DNA of 64,000 bases from Kalaharituber pfeilii (lineage: Eukaryota > Ascomycota > Pezizomycetes > Pezizales > Pezizaceae), in the NCBI GenBank assembly GCA_015179045.1, contig WHUZ01000007.1, forward strand, positions 558,001 to 622,000, read 5' to 3'. Below, one piece after another: positions 46,924 through 59,531 of this stretch. Each line of letters starts with the position of its first letter. Positions within the stretch are counted from its first letter, which is position 1. A model generated the notes under the pieces. The model saw only the letters and a list, made by a program, of their open reading frames with translations, was not told the DNA's origin and did not search any database. Both the position numbers and the translations under genes were made by a program.

Positions 46924-47432
46924 TTAGGCGGCAGAAGAGCTAAGGCATTTGAAGTGTATGCAACGAATCTGCATATTCAACTTGTCGCAATCAGAAACTG
47001 CCAGCCAGTTTTGCTCCTCATGGCCAACTGACCACCTCAAAATAGAAACATCTCCACAAGTATCAACCAATTTCGGTGAGAAATTTTCTTGGCAGCCGAT
47101 TTCAATGTATTTGGAGATATAGTGATTAACTGGGACCGGCAGTTTGATATCTGAATGTGACAAATATTGATTACCTGCAACTGATCAGAATAACTTACGA
47201 AGGAAGATGCCTAAAGGTGAATTGGTTTGCATACACAATATTTTGCAACAACGTACTTAGAATATGGGGGGTTTGATGACCTTGATTTGGTCAAGGTGAG
47301 ATAAGGCTCCAAGCCAGCAAGGGTTTGGTTGCACACATCAATCAGAACCACCGATGCCAGTGATATTTGAAGATCCAAGGTAACCTTAGACCTCACTTTC
47401 TGAATTAAATCACAATAAGCTTCAAGCTTCAA
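46924..47432 (-). pseudogene. possible decayed gene fragment
   Basis: Two neighbouring minus-strand frames, 47432-47211 and 47163-46924, are separated by a short stretch that looks like an intron boundary (GTAAGTTATT ... TTGCAG). The upper one reads DLIQKVRSKV and LASVVLIDVCNQTLAGLE, the lower KLVDTCGDVSILRWSVG. They look more protein-like than the surroundings but I recognise no family. A relic or a chance frame are both possible. Confidence 0.2.
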
Positions 47433-48605
47433 AGTTCCGCAGATGCCGAAGTGCTCTCCAATCTCTGTTGTATTAGATAAAGGATTAGAAGGGTAGCTGT
47501 TAAGTGGCTCGGAATGTTCCCATTGCTGATTATCTAGTGCCCAGTTTGAGTCAAACTATCAGCCAATGCCAAACGAAAGAGAGGTGGCTATCGTTTCCGA
47601 CCAGTTTTGAATATCATATTTTCACGTTGAAGATTCTCGCGATGCCCAAGCTGTCAGTAGTTTTTATCAGAGAAGATAGCAGGCTGCTTGAAATGACGCC
47701 TGTCCGAGAATACTATTACGAGCAAGGCTCCAGCAATATCCTAGGGTGGGATTTCATGCACTAAATGAAAACCAGTGTCAATCCGTGTAGATTCGGGTGT
47801 TTGACGTTATTCTCTCTAATTTAGAAAGTCGACGAGAAGAAGCATGTCGTTGGCAATCCCAGTGAAGGAACATTCTGAAGTGACAAGGAATAACGTCCGT
47901 GATCGTAGGATATCAGAGATGAGGGTTCGAGCCCAACGCAAGGGAAAGATAACCACTTTTCATGGGGGTATCCAAAGACATTTTCCCTACACTGCCTTGA
48001 AGTCCGGCCTAAGAAAATTGAGATGTGCCGACACTTTCGATACTCGCCGGAAATGCTTGCTGTTGATATTCGGAGGATAAAATTCGGACGACTGACGCGT
48101 GATGCGTCGACTTCCAGTGTGATAGATCGGCTTTGTAGGGCACGAAATTTGCAGCGCAAGGCTAGTTACCTGAGAGAGTGTGGTTGGCAAGGCTTTTGTG
48201 GTGACTTTAAGTTGCACGCGTGCCTATAGGAAGGCAAGAAAGAAATTTCCCCTCACAAAACTAATTGAGTTGTAGCTGGCTTGCTGGCATCTGGCATACC
48301 GACTGTCCCGCCACATTGATCAATACCTAAGAGCTGATCATCAGAACTAGCGAATGCACCTTCCAGTGCGATTTGTACTAGACGTTTACGCTTTCCACCT
48401 TCCCTTCCTAATATTCATATTCCCCTTTTCTTTTCTTTTCTTCTCGCACTTTTCTCTTTTCCTACGGATTTTTTGTCTTTTCTGTTTCTGTTTCCCCTGT
48501 AGGGTCGTCTACGCCATACCTGCTGTGCGTGCATGCAGGTATTCAGGTGTTTATGCAAGCGGGGATAAAGGGTGGGAGTGCAGTTTGGGGTAGTTCTGGG
48601 AGTTT

Positions 48606-48628
48606 GGGGGGGGGGGGGGGGGGGGGGG
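48606..48628. repeat. 23-nt poly(G) run
   Basis: An uninterrupted run of G in the gene-poor region. G-quadruplex formation is possible; length may be imprecise because such runs are hard to sequence. Confidence 0.85.
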
Positions 48629-49239
48629 TTGATGGGATCGGGCGAAGCACCAGCAGCTTTCAAGTTAGTTAGCAGCAGCAAGCTTCGATCATCTCACCTC
48701 ACCTGTTACACCCCCGCGGACTGGCCAGCAGAGAGCATGACTCTGCCTGCATTGTAGCAGCTAGCACACACCTCGAGACTCGCTTCCATATTGAGGGATG
48801 TACGGAGTAGAGAGCGAGCCGTCAGGACTAGGCCGAGGTGCCCGGACGTGTGATCTCAGTGGACGTGAGGGCTTCAGTGGCGGGGTGTGGGTTTTGTAGC
48901 TAGTGCGCGGGGACTGCTTTCTGTCTGGACTGGTACGTGGGGCTGTGCCGTCGTGCCAATTGAGAGGGGGAGAGCGGGCAGACGCGAGAGGGGTGAGGAG
49001 TCCCTGGCCTTGGGGGAGGGCCATGCCACGCCCTGCGCTGGGCGCAAGTAGAGGCAGGCACACATTCCACCACACCACCCACCACACATCCACACATGTC
49101 CCACAGGTGCCGGTGCCAGCAGCGGGCAGACGGGGCATGGCCTGCGCCGGCAGCCCTTACGTTGCGCCGCCGGGGCCAGCGCGAGCCTTCAGCCAGACGC
49201 AGGCGCAGGCGCAGGCTGCTCGATCAGCCCGGCCAGACG

Positions 49240-49240
<1 letters not shown>

Positions 49241-49271
<31 letters not shown>
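49241..49271. repeat. (GCT)10 triplet microsatellite
   Basis: About ten uninterrupted GCT units in the GC-rich DNA upstream of the DUF2457 gene. It is not inside a supported coding region. Confidence 0.9.
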
Positions 49272-49272
<1 letters not shown>

Positions 49273-49539
49273 CTGCCCGCCGCAAAACAAAGACATACAC
49301 ACGCAACCAGCAGCGGTCCCTACGCTCGCGCTGGTGGGCAGCCATCCCAATAGCCGTTTCCCAGCTCGCATCGCAGCCTACTGCCTCTCCCACTGCCTCT
49401 CCCCTCCCCTCCAGTGGCTCTCTGCGCTAGCTCCCCAGAACCGCCGCCCACCCCACCACCAGCAAGCACGCATATTCCTACCCGTTCTCTGCTGTCTTTC
49501 AAATACCCTCCTGCTTCCCCCGTCTCGAGCCTTCTTCAC

Positions 49540-49735
49540 TCCTTTCACCCCCCCCTCCCCTCATAGTGTAAACCTTTCACATCTCGTTCCCTCGCCTGCA
49601 TACAGTTACATACGCCTCTCGTTGCCCCCCATCCTGCACCCCCCCCCCCTCTCCCCCCTCTCCCCCTCCCCCCTCCGCCCTCCGCCCTCCCCCCTCCCCC
49701 CTCCCCCCTCCTCCTCCTCCCAGCACACCTACCTA
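49540..49735. repeat. C/CT-rich pyrimidine tract
   Basis: Nearly pure pyrimidine on the plus strand, with repeated CCCCCCTC and CCGCCCT words at 49640-49720. It lies 700-900 bp before the DUF2457 start codon. Pyrimidine tracts of this kind are common in fungal promoters; a role here is inferred. Confidence 0.6.
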
Positions 49736-50420
49736 AAGGGTCCCCTTCATCTGAAGTCTTCCCGGCAAAACGTAGTTAGGTGGTAGCGTATTTGTACCCA
49801 AGACTGCCCTCGCCCACAATCCTTATCGAACAAGATTGATACTCCTCTCTTCGAGAAGGCATATCTCTTTGCTTGAAACGTCTTGCGAGTGTCTAGTCCC
49901 ATCCAGGCAGTCCTACTTAATCACGCCTATTACTGTTGCTTTCATGATGGAGAATATACAAGCTTAACGACAACCCTCACGCTTTTTTTAGAGACATACT
50001 GCGTCTCTAAGCCTCCTCCAGTCCACTATATCTAATCCTGTGTGATTGAATGATCCTTACCTCGCTTGCAACATCACGCCTCATCAACCTCATTCACAGC
50101 TCGTCACCATCGACCCATAGGCGGGCAGCACTTCGATTACACATTTTCCCAACAATTCGCCTCCCGCGGACAAATCAATCAGCTCTTTTCTCACTTCTTA
50201 ATTGCATCTGGGAACAAGCAGTAGGCGTTCGGCTCTCTATCTTGACTATAGGCATAAGGACCTGAGGCTTCAATTTCGTGTTACATAGGTACAGCAGCCC
50301 GGTGCATACTCTGATATACCGCTATTTTTTTCTTTTTTTTTTTTTTCTTTCTTTTTTTACGCCATATAGACGCATTCTCGAGTTAGCACATCTCGCGCAT
50401 TAATCATATATACTTTCACC

Positions 50421-52541
50421 ATGCCTGAGCGAAGGTACAACACACTCACTCAGCAAATCCTCAGGATGATTGAGTTCCCAACTTCGAATGCAGAAAATCT
50501 AGCGTCGACATCCGACGACGACTTATCAGGCGAAGTTGACGAACCCCCAGACCATACACAGCCCATCGCCTTCAAGTACTCCAAGATGGCGGTCCAAAAA
50601 CCAAACACCAAATCATCCCTCCTCACGCAAGCTTTCTCCAGTCCGGAATTGGCTCCTGTAGATGGTGGTTGCCGTTATGGAAGGGAAGCACATGGAATAT
50701 CATACTGGAACCTGAGTGGAGCTTCCACCGCTGAGCTCACCAGTGATGGAGGATTATCTTCAAGGTCACATTCACCGAGCCCATCATCACCGGCAATGCT
50801 ACATACATTCGGTCGTTTGCTACGCAACCAGGAAATATCACCCTCAAAGCCAACCGAGCCGGTTCATATCGTTGGAGAGGACGAGGCTATGGACGGTTTG
50901 GCGCGAAGGAGGTGTATTAGGTTTGCTTGTAACGCAGAACCACCTTCTAGGAGGAATTCCACCGACGATATATCCACAAATACTACTGTATCAATGGTCC
51001 AAAGATTGGATACCGACTCCAACAAGAAAGCAGTGGGCACTTCTATCAAACCCTCCTGCAGCGACCCTGAAAAGACCCAGCATCGGCCTGCAATATCTAC
51101 TATTCGATTTGCTTCTGATTTCAAGCCTTTGCGTAAACAGGAAAAACAATTATCGGCGTCTGCTATCGAGTATCCAGTTAAATCCCAACTCACAGCTTCT
51201 ATTTCGGATCCCGCTACTCGATTCTACGAATTTGCAAGCTCCTGCGATGAAACTGAATCATGGATGGTCCAAGTTCCAGATAAAGCTCGGCCGCTCCGTG
51301 TGGATGGTGTTCTTGCCAAAGAGGATCAAATTCGAAAATTGAGTGAGGAGGTTGAAGCGGAGGCCAAGCTTGAGGAAGAAGAGGCTCGGGGTTTAGAGGA
51401 GACTGATGATGAGGAAGATCTTGAAGAGGTCGATGAGGAATTTGACGACTGGGACGAGGCACAAGAGGACGATGAAGACGATGAAGATGAGGATGATGTT
51501 GAGGGTGACGAGGTATATCTGTCAGGAAACGAATCAGATAATGAGGAAGGATTTGCCTCTGACTCTGATGATTCTGGTTCATTCTTCAATTATCCACATC
51601 ATCCTGTTTATTCCTTGCCTTTGTTTCTGAAGCCGGCATGCTGTCATACCTTCTCCAATTCTTCCAACGATTCTCTCCGCGGTTCACAATCTCGTCAGGA
51701 GCAACATCCCCCCAATATCGAGCTACCTGACAGCACAGATTTTGTCTGTGGTACCTTGGATGAGGATAAGGCCCTTGAATATGCATATGCATCTGCTCTA
51801 GAGCAGCAAAAGCGTGCCAAATTCGGAATTACTCCTCAGGAGATTGACCCAAGCTTCCCGACATCAGAATCTGACACAGAGGATGATTGTTACATCAAGT
51901 CTCCCGACAGCCCTGAGCATGCATGGATTCGTGGCAGGATGAGCTTCTCTGAAGAGGAACATGCCCGAACCAGGAAGCCACACTCCATCCTTACAAAGGA
52001 AAAGCCGTGCCAGGATGTGAAACTCCGATTCAATTCTCCAGCAGTGCATCGTCGTGCTCACTCGCCAGCACCCAAACGCCGCATGCTCTCACCTCCCCCT
52101 CCAAACCATAAGGGTGCCAGGATCACTCCTCCAGTTTCTCGCCGCAATTCCAACGATCACTCTCCTAGACCTGTCATGACTCGTCGCGGTTCTCGCGTCC
52201 TGTCACCTCCTCCCCCTGCGCGAAATATCACTCTTCTGAATTTCGCTCGGGGACACATCGAAAGGACGAAGTCTCTTCCTAAATCTGTGAAGCTCCCACC
52301 CAAGCCTTTCGCAGTTCATATGGAAGAGGTTGCTCCCGATGCGACTACAGTGGTGCGTAGGCCAAGGGGAGCCATTGACATAGTCAAAGGTCTAGAGAAG
52401 AGACATGAGAGGAGGAAGAATAAGTTGGCGAGGCAAAGAGGAAGTTATACCAGGAGAGGTGAAGGTGTTGAGAAGATGAGGGAGTTGGGCTTAATGTTAG
52501 GAGGTAAGGGTAAGCAGGGGCAATGGATGATTTCTATTTGA
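50421..52541 (+). CDS. DUF2457 family protein
   Basis: Single-exon protein of 706 aa from a family found in Pezizomycotina; molecular role unknown. It starts at the ATG MPERRYNTLTQQILRMIE after CTTTCACC. Recognisable parts are RRRCIRFAC (about residue 169, the family signature), a short helix DQIRKLSEEVEAEAKLEEEE leading into a strongly acidic stretch of Asp/Glu (about 318-378), and a mid-region around DSTDFVCGTLDEDKALEYAY. Next comes a Pro/Ser/Arg-rich segment with several RRxS-type sites (VSRRNSND, TRRGSRVLSPPPP). The basic C-terminal motif is RRPRGAIDIVKGLEKRHERR. Such sites could be phosphorylated by PKA-like kinases. The composition suggests a nuclear or regulatory, largely disordered protein. 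Family call by memory of the motifs. Confidence 0.85.
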   Translation: MPERRYNTLTQQILRMIEFPTSNAENLASTSDDDLSGEVDEPPDHTQPIAFKYSKMAVQKPNTKSSLLTQAFSSPELAPVDGGCRYGREAHGISYWNLSGASTAELTSDGGLSSRSHSPSPSSPAMLHTFGRLLRNQEISPSKPTEPVHIVGEDEAMDGLARRRCIRFACNAEPPSRRNSTDDISTNTTVSMVQRLDTDSNKKAVGTSIKPSCSDPEKTQHRPAISTIRFASDFKPLRKQEKQLSASAIEYPVKSQLTASISDPATRFYEFASSCDETESWMVQVPDKARPLRVDGVLAKEDQIRKLSEEVEAEAKLEEEEARGLEETDDEEDLEEVDEEFDDWDEAQEDDEDDEDEDDVEGDEVYLSGNESDNEEGFASDSDDSGSFFNYPHHPVYSLPLFLKPACCHTFSNSSNDSLRGSQSRQEQHPPNIELPDSTDFVCGTLDEDKALEYAYASALEQQKRAKFGITPQEIDPSFPTSESDTEDDCYIKSPDSPEHAWIRGRMSFSEEEHARTRKPHSILTKEKPCQDVKLRFNSPAVHRRAHSPAPKRRMLSPPPPNHKGARITPPVSRRNSNDHSPRPVMTRRGSRVLSPPPPARNITLLNFARGHIERTKSLPKSVKLPPKPFAVHMEEVAPDATTVVRRPRGAIDIVKGLEKRHERRKNKLARQRGSYTRRGEGVEKMRELGLMLGGKGKQGQWMISI

Positions 52542-53086
52542 GGAAGGTAAGAGTCTCGGTCAGGATGTTATTTTATTTTCAATTTTGATATGTTGGTTGA
52601 TTAAAATAATCAATTGTTGGGCTTTCTTTTCTGGTACCGGATCTTTATTTATGTTCTCTGCTCTCACGAGAAATATCCGTTTATGGAGTGTGGCTACTTG
52701 CTTTTATTTATTTACTTTTTTATTTTTATTGTCCTTCTAAACCAAGGTTTCTTTCAGTATACTTCTCTGATTTGTTCTAAAAGATCTTTGTGTATATATA
52801 TTTCCTTATCTTCAGAGAAGGAGTTCGAAAGGGATTCTCGTATAACAGTTGTTATATGTGCATCTGCTATGGGGTGTTTGATTTCTTGTATTGTTTATGG
52901 TTATCTGGTTTGCGTTTGCTTTTCGTAAAGGGCGGATGACTTGTTTTGCTCATTGTCTTTTCTATTTCTTAAGATGGTCGTTTCTGCTTTGGAAGTTGCT
53001 ACTTATCTGAAAGTTGCGTTAACTAAGGCGGTTATATTCCGATTTGTTTTAGCAAGGTGTTTGAATTTCCTTTGAAATTTTTATAG

Positions 53087-53120
<34 letters not shown>

Positions 53121-53527
53121 CTCCCTGTCTATGACTTTACACTCAAGATTGTCCTTGCTTACATTTTTTTTTTTGTCAGATATTGATGGATGGAGGGGAC
53201 ACTGAGACATTTTCGTTGTGGGCTATGTTGAATCTCGATTGTCATGGTATCGAGAACATAGTTCAATTTTTCTAATCCTATTCCCTATTTTCATGGGCAA
53301 TAACTGAAGAAAGAAGATTCATTCAAAATTGATTGCTCGTGCTTACCCACATTGTAAAATATGTATTGTATTGTACGAAAGGTGGAGAGGTTGGTACTGC
53401 TGCGGTGAAGAAGGGCAACCCGTATCAAAGGGGTCTCCAAGTCATGAAGGTGGTAATATTAACACACATACATAAGGGAAAAAAAAAAAAAAAAAAAAAA
53501 AGAATACAACTCCGCACACCTAACCCT
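52542..53527. other. convergent 3' region of DUF2457 and VMA5
   Basis: Nearly 1 kb of AT-rich DNA between two gene ends. It contains a run of 30 T (53091-53120) and a run of about 23 A (53479-53501). No gene was seen. Confidence 0.55.
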
Positions 53528-54957
53528 TCATGCAATCTCAAATTCGTAATAAACGTATGCAGTGTAATCGGCTGCGTCTCCTGTCACTAGGTCACTCGGA
53601 ATATCATTTTTGATATTTCCCTTCTTATCTCGGCCAAATGCATTCCCACCTAGATAGTTGTAGGCCTTGTCGAGCTGCTTTTTCACTTTTTGCTGAAGTT
53701 TGGCGTTTGGTGACTGGCGTTTTGTTATATTGAATCAGTACATTGTGCAGGACGGAAAATTTCCTCGGAGAAAGCTGGGCCCCTGTCACCTCCCCCCCAA
53801 AAGGATAATAAAATAAAATAATAATTAAAAAAAACTTACCCTAATTATAGCACTGACAAACTCTAACGGTAAACCGTACCGCAACACACTCTCGACATAG
53901 ACTCTCAGAGCCTTGAGGTGTATCCATACCATAAACTCATCACTCCACGCTGTCCTCGCAAGCCTTAGTGTCTCATTCCACAGCTTCCGCTCGAGTGTTC
54001 GTGCGTTATCGGTCTCCTTCCGGGCATTCTCGCTCGCATTCTCCGTCCATGTAAAATCTCTTGGGACGAACTTTCTCGCTCGGGCTTTGTGGATGAATTC
54101 AGGAACGTGCTTTTTAAACAGTGTCACATTGTTTAGTGTGAATTCTTCGTCATGGACAAGCGGTTGTGAAGAGCGGGGTACGACCATAGGTGCCAAGGTC
54201 TCATATGAGTTCCTCCACTCTTTTTGTAAATTGTTGGGTACGGCGACGAGGATGGTTTGAAGGTATTCGGAGTCCTGTACGAAGTCATCTTTATTGACGC
54301 ATGAATAGAGAGATTTTGTGGAGAGGTTTCCGGTCTGCTTTCGCTCTAGGGCGGTGAGATTTACTCTGACAGCTTGGTACTGGGAGAATTTCTGTTTAAG
54401 GTCATTGTCTAATGAGATTACTTCCTGGGTGGGGGAGGAAGAGTAGGTCAGCATATACTGATTATTCCAGCTTTTCCAGACATATGGAGCTCACTTTATG
54501 GAGAGAGTCAATGAGCTCCCCTATCGATTTTTCGACACGGTACTTGACCTTATTCCAGGAAAAGGCTTGCAGGTACTGCTCCAAAGGTTCTTCTCGAGGT
54601 TAGTTCTGGAGGACAGAGCTATTGTTTTAAAGTCCAATCAGAGCCAGGAGGAGGTACTGTTGCCTTACTATCGTTGACCGTCTTGTGTTCGTTGACCCGA
54701 TCCTCCTCGCAGATGTTCCGTAACACATCCGCAACCTTTGCAACAGCTGCCTCCACCTGCTGGTCGATCTTCGCCAGCTCGTCGGCCTGTAGCACCAGGG
54801 CGTCCAAAGTCCCGATCTTGAACTGCGGTATCTCGAATCGTACGATGTCTCCTGCGTCCGGGGGCACTGTCTTCTGGAGTGCCTCGAATGCCTCATCCTC
54901 ATGCGCCGACCGCACGATGGTGGCCGGCAGCGCAACCAGCACGTACTTTGGTGACAT
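53528..54957 (-). CDS. VMA5: V-type ATPase V1 subunit C
   Basis: Subunit C of the V1 sector; it links the peripheral stalks and controls reversible V1-Vo assembly at the vacuole. Exons 54957-54669, 54592-54495, 54424-53840, 53713-53528 (385 aa; the yeast protein is 392). The N-terminus MSPKYVLVALPATI, then the helical stretch with ALVLQADELAKIDQQVE, then LEQYLQAFSWNKVKYR, ISLDNDLKQKFSQYQ, NLQKEWRNSYETLAPMVVPR, FVPRDFTWTEN and VESVLRYGLPLEF follow the family in order. The last exon ends with LQQKVKKQLDKAYNYLGGNA and YVYYEFEIA. The intron 1 acceptor is a tandem GAG-AAG, so two isoforms differing by one Glu are possible. Head-to-head with SAR1. Confidence 0.95.
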
Positions 54958-55390
54958 CTCTGGGTGCTTGGCGATGGCAGTGCTCTGGGTTGGAGGAATG
55001 GGACCGGCCAATTGCTCGGGGAGGGGGGTCGTTTGTGAGGGCGGGTGAGGGCGGCAAGCGAGACCGAGCTGCAGACAAGCACCGCTCGTTGTCGTCACCG
55101 TCTCCAGGCAGCGCCGCACCGCACGAAGCGGCGTGGCTTAGTCAGATTTCCGGTGCCTAGGCTGCCCGTTTGGCCACCCGCCGAGAACATTCTGGCCTTT
55201 AGCTCCCTGCCTACCGCTGCCCTTTTATCTCCCATATTCCCGAACTCGACCTCCCACGAAGTCTATATCCCCCAACCGCACCACCAAGCTCTCCCCGTCG
55301 CCGTCCCTTTTTTAACGATACCCGTAATCACTCCCAGTCCCCCTTCATTCACTCGCACTCTACCTCTAGTATCTTCCTCTTGCAACAACA
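54958..55390. promoter_or_regulatory. divergent promoter region, VMA5 / SAR1
   Basis: A 433-bp head-to-head interval. The middle is C/T-rich on the plus strand (55170-55400), and the SAR1 start is preceded by TTGCAACAACA. No specific factor site is claimed. Confidence 0.55.
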
Positions 55391-56399
<1,009 letters not shown>

Positions 56400-58826
56400 A
56401 ATGGAAACCAATTTCATATCTCTTCTCAGCCCTGATGCCACTTCCCTAAAATGTATTCACGCCAAGCTTTTTCTCCCCGGACACTATAACCCCCTTCATG
56501 ACATTCGCCCCTTCCTCCTTGTGTCGTCTTTGATCGTAATTACTATTGGTTCTAGAACCACAGCTTATGGTTTTTGTTATGAATTTGGATGATACAATTA
56601 ATTTTTGTGTTGTTAATTAGCAGACGCAAGGGATGTCTCTGGCTATTGTTTTTTCCCTTCTTCTCTTCTTGATGTACCTCCTTCCTGTTCTTGAGACTCA
56701 CAACGCCATCTGTATCTCCATTGCTGCTATTTTGCCATACAGATCTGCAGGACCGGTGTCCATACCTGTGGGGTAAGGGCGTGGGAGCTACGCATGAGGA
56801 AGGGTATTAGAGTTCCTCATGAGTTTCCAGCACATCTTCAAGAGGTGTCTTGCTCTATGTACCATTTTAATGAATTGAAGACGCAATTGATAGTTCTGCG
56901 CCCTGGGTAAATAATCAAAAAAATTAGGGTGAATTCTGAAAAACCGGACTGCTGGAAGTGAGTATTCGTGGTTTCCGCTTGCTGCGCAGGTGCGACATAA
57001 ATGTAGGCGATGAGAGAAATGATGAGGGAAATAAAGTTACGGGGAAGTGGCCGGAAGATCTTACACAACCTTTCCCCAGTGCCAGCAACCGGGTTCTGGT
57101 CTGCATGTGTGCGTTTGGGTGGGTGTTGAGTAGGTCAAGTGTATGTTATGGGGGATCAAATTGGTTGCGTGGGACGTGATGAACTCAGCCTTTAGAGCAC
57201 ATGCCCTAGCTAGGCCTCTTACCCTCTTTCCGTTTCTCCCCAAAACACTGCCTCCCTATCTGTTTGTACCTGGGGCTCATTGCAACATTTCTGGATATAG
57301 CGAATTTCCATCGAGTAATGTATTATCTAATTCAACTCTCAAAATTTCAAGCCGCGAACTCATGAATGTCACTTTTCGAAATCACCAGAAGCTGTTCGAT
57401 TGAGTTTGAAAATTTGAAAGAAAGCTGAAATAGTCTCAGCCTTGGTTGTACTGAAATGTCACCTCATTTGCTAAATGACATCTCTTTTAGGTAACTTATT
57501 TTCAAGGGCAAAGCGGATATTTGGTCCCACTCCGCCCTTGAGGGCACGGGCTTACAGTTGCGTTCCGGCGGTAAGACATAATTCCTTTTGCGCGAAGAAA
57601 AACAAAATAAAAATGAAATTATCCTCATTCCCAAGGGACCAGAAAGTTCAGTATGTATTTTAAATCCCGACATGATAGCTGTGGACCGGGGGGCTGGAGA
57701 CTTGGAAAAGGGATGGTTTTCTGGGGAGGCCTGAGCCCCAGGGAGAGAAATAAGTATGATGAAGCAGGACTTGCTTGAGTGAAGCAGAGCAGAGGAATGT
57801 GTGAAACCAATTACAGCGGTCCCAAAAAAACCAGGGGAACAGTTGAGGGGCATCTCGGCATCTGTCTCCTGCAGAGTCTCATGTCCAGACTTTGAGAAAG
57901 ATTACTGTGTAAGTAGTCACCTATCTTACCAAGTATCAAATACCTGACGCTACCCAACTCAAGAACTTGCAACTTCAGGTGTAAACCACCACTGGTACAG
58001 AGACATTGTTCTCTCCATCGCTGCAGGAAAATAAGCCTTTGTACACATTTACAAGTAGATCTAGTCCACACAGCTGACAGCGACCATATTTACACCACGA
58101 ACGCCATTCAGGCTCAACCCTCCCCGCCCCTATATTTTCTGTTGCCGCAGGGCCTTCTAACCCCGTCCATCCACAACCCCTCCCCCACCTTCCCACAAAG
58201 CATTCTAACTCAGGAGCCTATCCTGTCTTTGAGGCAACTGCTGTATGGAACTTTCCTTAATGAACCGTTACTCCTAAACATCCTGTTCATCCATTCGCTC
58301 AATAGAGGAAAGAGAGCGGGGGCACAAGAGAAATGAAAAAAGGATAGGACCACGAGAAAAATAGGCAGAAAGGCCATACAAAACTATAAAGCCCTGGAGA
58401 CGAATGATAGGATAAAGAAATAGAAGAGAAGAGAATGGAAATTGTAGTAAACGCACACTGGGGCCATAACACATACAGAACGACACAATGATTAAACTTG
58501 TGACATACTGAAAAAGGGGAAAAACCCTTTAGTGTGTGTAAAGAACAAAAGGAATGAGGAGATATGTAACCATGAATGGTCCTCTTCACCTAAACCCTTG
58601 GCCCACTCTCCTTATCAAGTCTTCATAAAACCATCACCCACATCCACTCCTACACTCCATTGATTCTTCATCTCCAGGTATTCCAGTATTCCATCTTGTG
58701 CCCAGGACCGTAGATAAAAGTAACGTCCTTGATAAATTAAATAATCGATGAAGAAAATGAATGAATTGCTCTTGAAGGGATTCTGGTTACCCGGAAACCA
58801 GCAGGCAAGAAATTTATGAAATGATA

Positions 58827-58862
<36 letters not shown>

Positions 58863-59531
58863 ACCTTGAAAAATCATATGGAAAAGCAAAATCTGCATAA
58901 AGAATGACCATCATGCCAGCAAGTATATACTGCCAATCTCGCATGCGTTCTCAAGTAACAGTGCATAGCATGACGAAGCTGAACAGAAAGGACTCTCTCG
59001 GGTATGAATAAAAGAGAACCAAGGCCAGAATAAATAATAGATACAAACACGAACAGAACTAGCAGGATAACAGTAACAGGGAGCAAAACAGAAAGGAGAC
59101 ATCGAAAAGGGTTACATAAAACCCAACCCAATGGCATAGGATTTCCAGACATACAAAACTTGCAAAAGTACTCAACGCCATGTCACTTTCCCAAAAGGAC
59201 CATAAAGAATATAGGCATACACGACAATATCAAACGCATTCACAAAAACAGACAAAGCACTTAAACCCTTAGTGACTAGTGAGGGAATGAAGTAAAACCC
59301 CAACACACTTATGAAGCAAGGAAAAGGCAAGAACACCTTCCTTGCTGACAATAATCTACCCAGTTGAGGAATGCAAGGAAACTTTTGTCAATCATACCCC
59401 AAACCATCATCAAATGAATCCCCTTCACCCGAATTGGAAGTTAAGAAATGTCCATAATACGCCAGCAACCTGATAATGGAATTACACTGACTTGTAGCAG
59501 CAAGGAAATGAGCGACCAAAATGGTCTACCG
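56400..59531. other. 3.1-kb convergent intergenic region
   Basis: This lies between the 3' ends of SAR1 and PDE2. It contains a run of 34 A (58828-58861). Frames up to about 130 codons on the minus strand (57464-57853) show no domain. No gene, RNA or transposon end was recognised. Confidence 0.5.
58828..58861. repeat. 34-nt poly(A) run
   Basis: An uninterrupted run of A between SAR1 and PDE2. It is the longest of several homopolymer runs of 17 nt or more in the window. Confidence 0.9.

Larger units (their letters stand above)
41541..50420. other. 8.9-kb region without a recognised gene
   Basis: I see no ORF here with a known domain. The longest are 42509-42946 (+, 145 codons), 46419-46865 (-, 148, no ATG start) and 48903-49430 (+, composition-driven). 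Structured items are a run of 23 G (48606-48628), a GCT triplet repeat (49241-49271) and a C/CT tract (49540-49735). The segment from about 49000 is GC-rich and probably belongs to the promoter and long leader of the DUF2457 gene. Two T-loop-like words (43483 and 47925) do not form tRNAs. Confidence 0.45.

Noticed and set aside
47915..47945. GGGTTCGAGCCC resembling a tRNA T-arm
   Set aside because: The stem pairs only two or three bases around a TTCGAGC loop, and no acceptor, D or anticodon arm can be drawn in the flanks.
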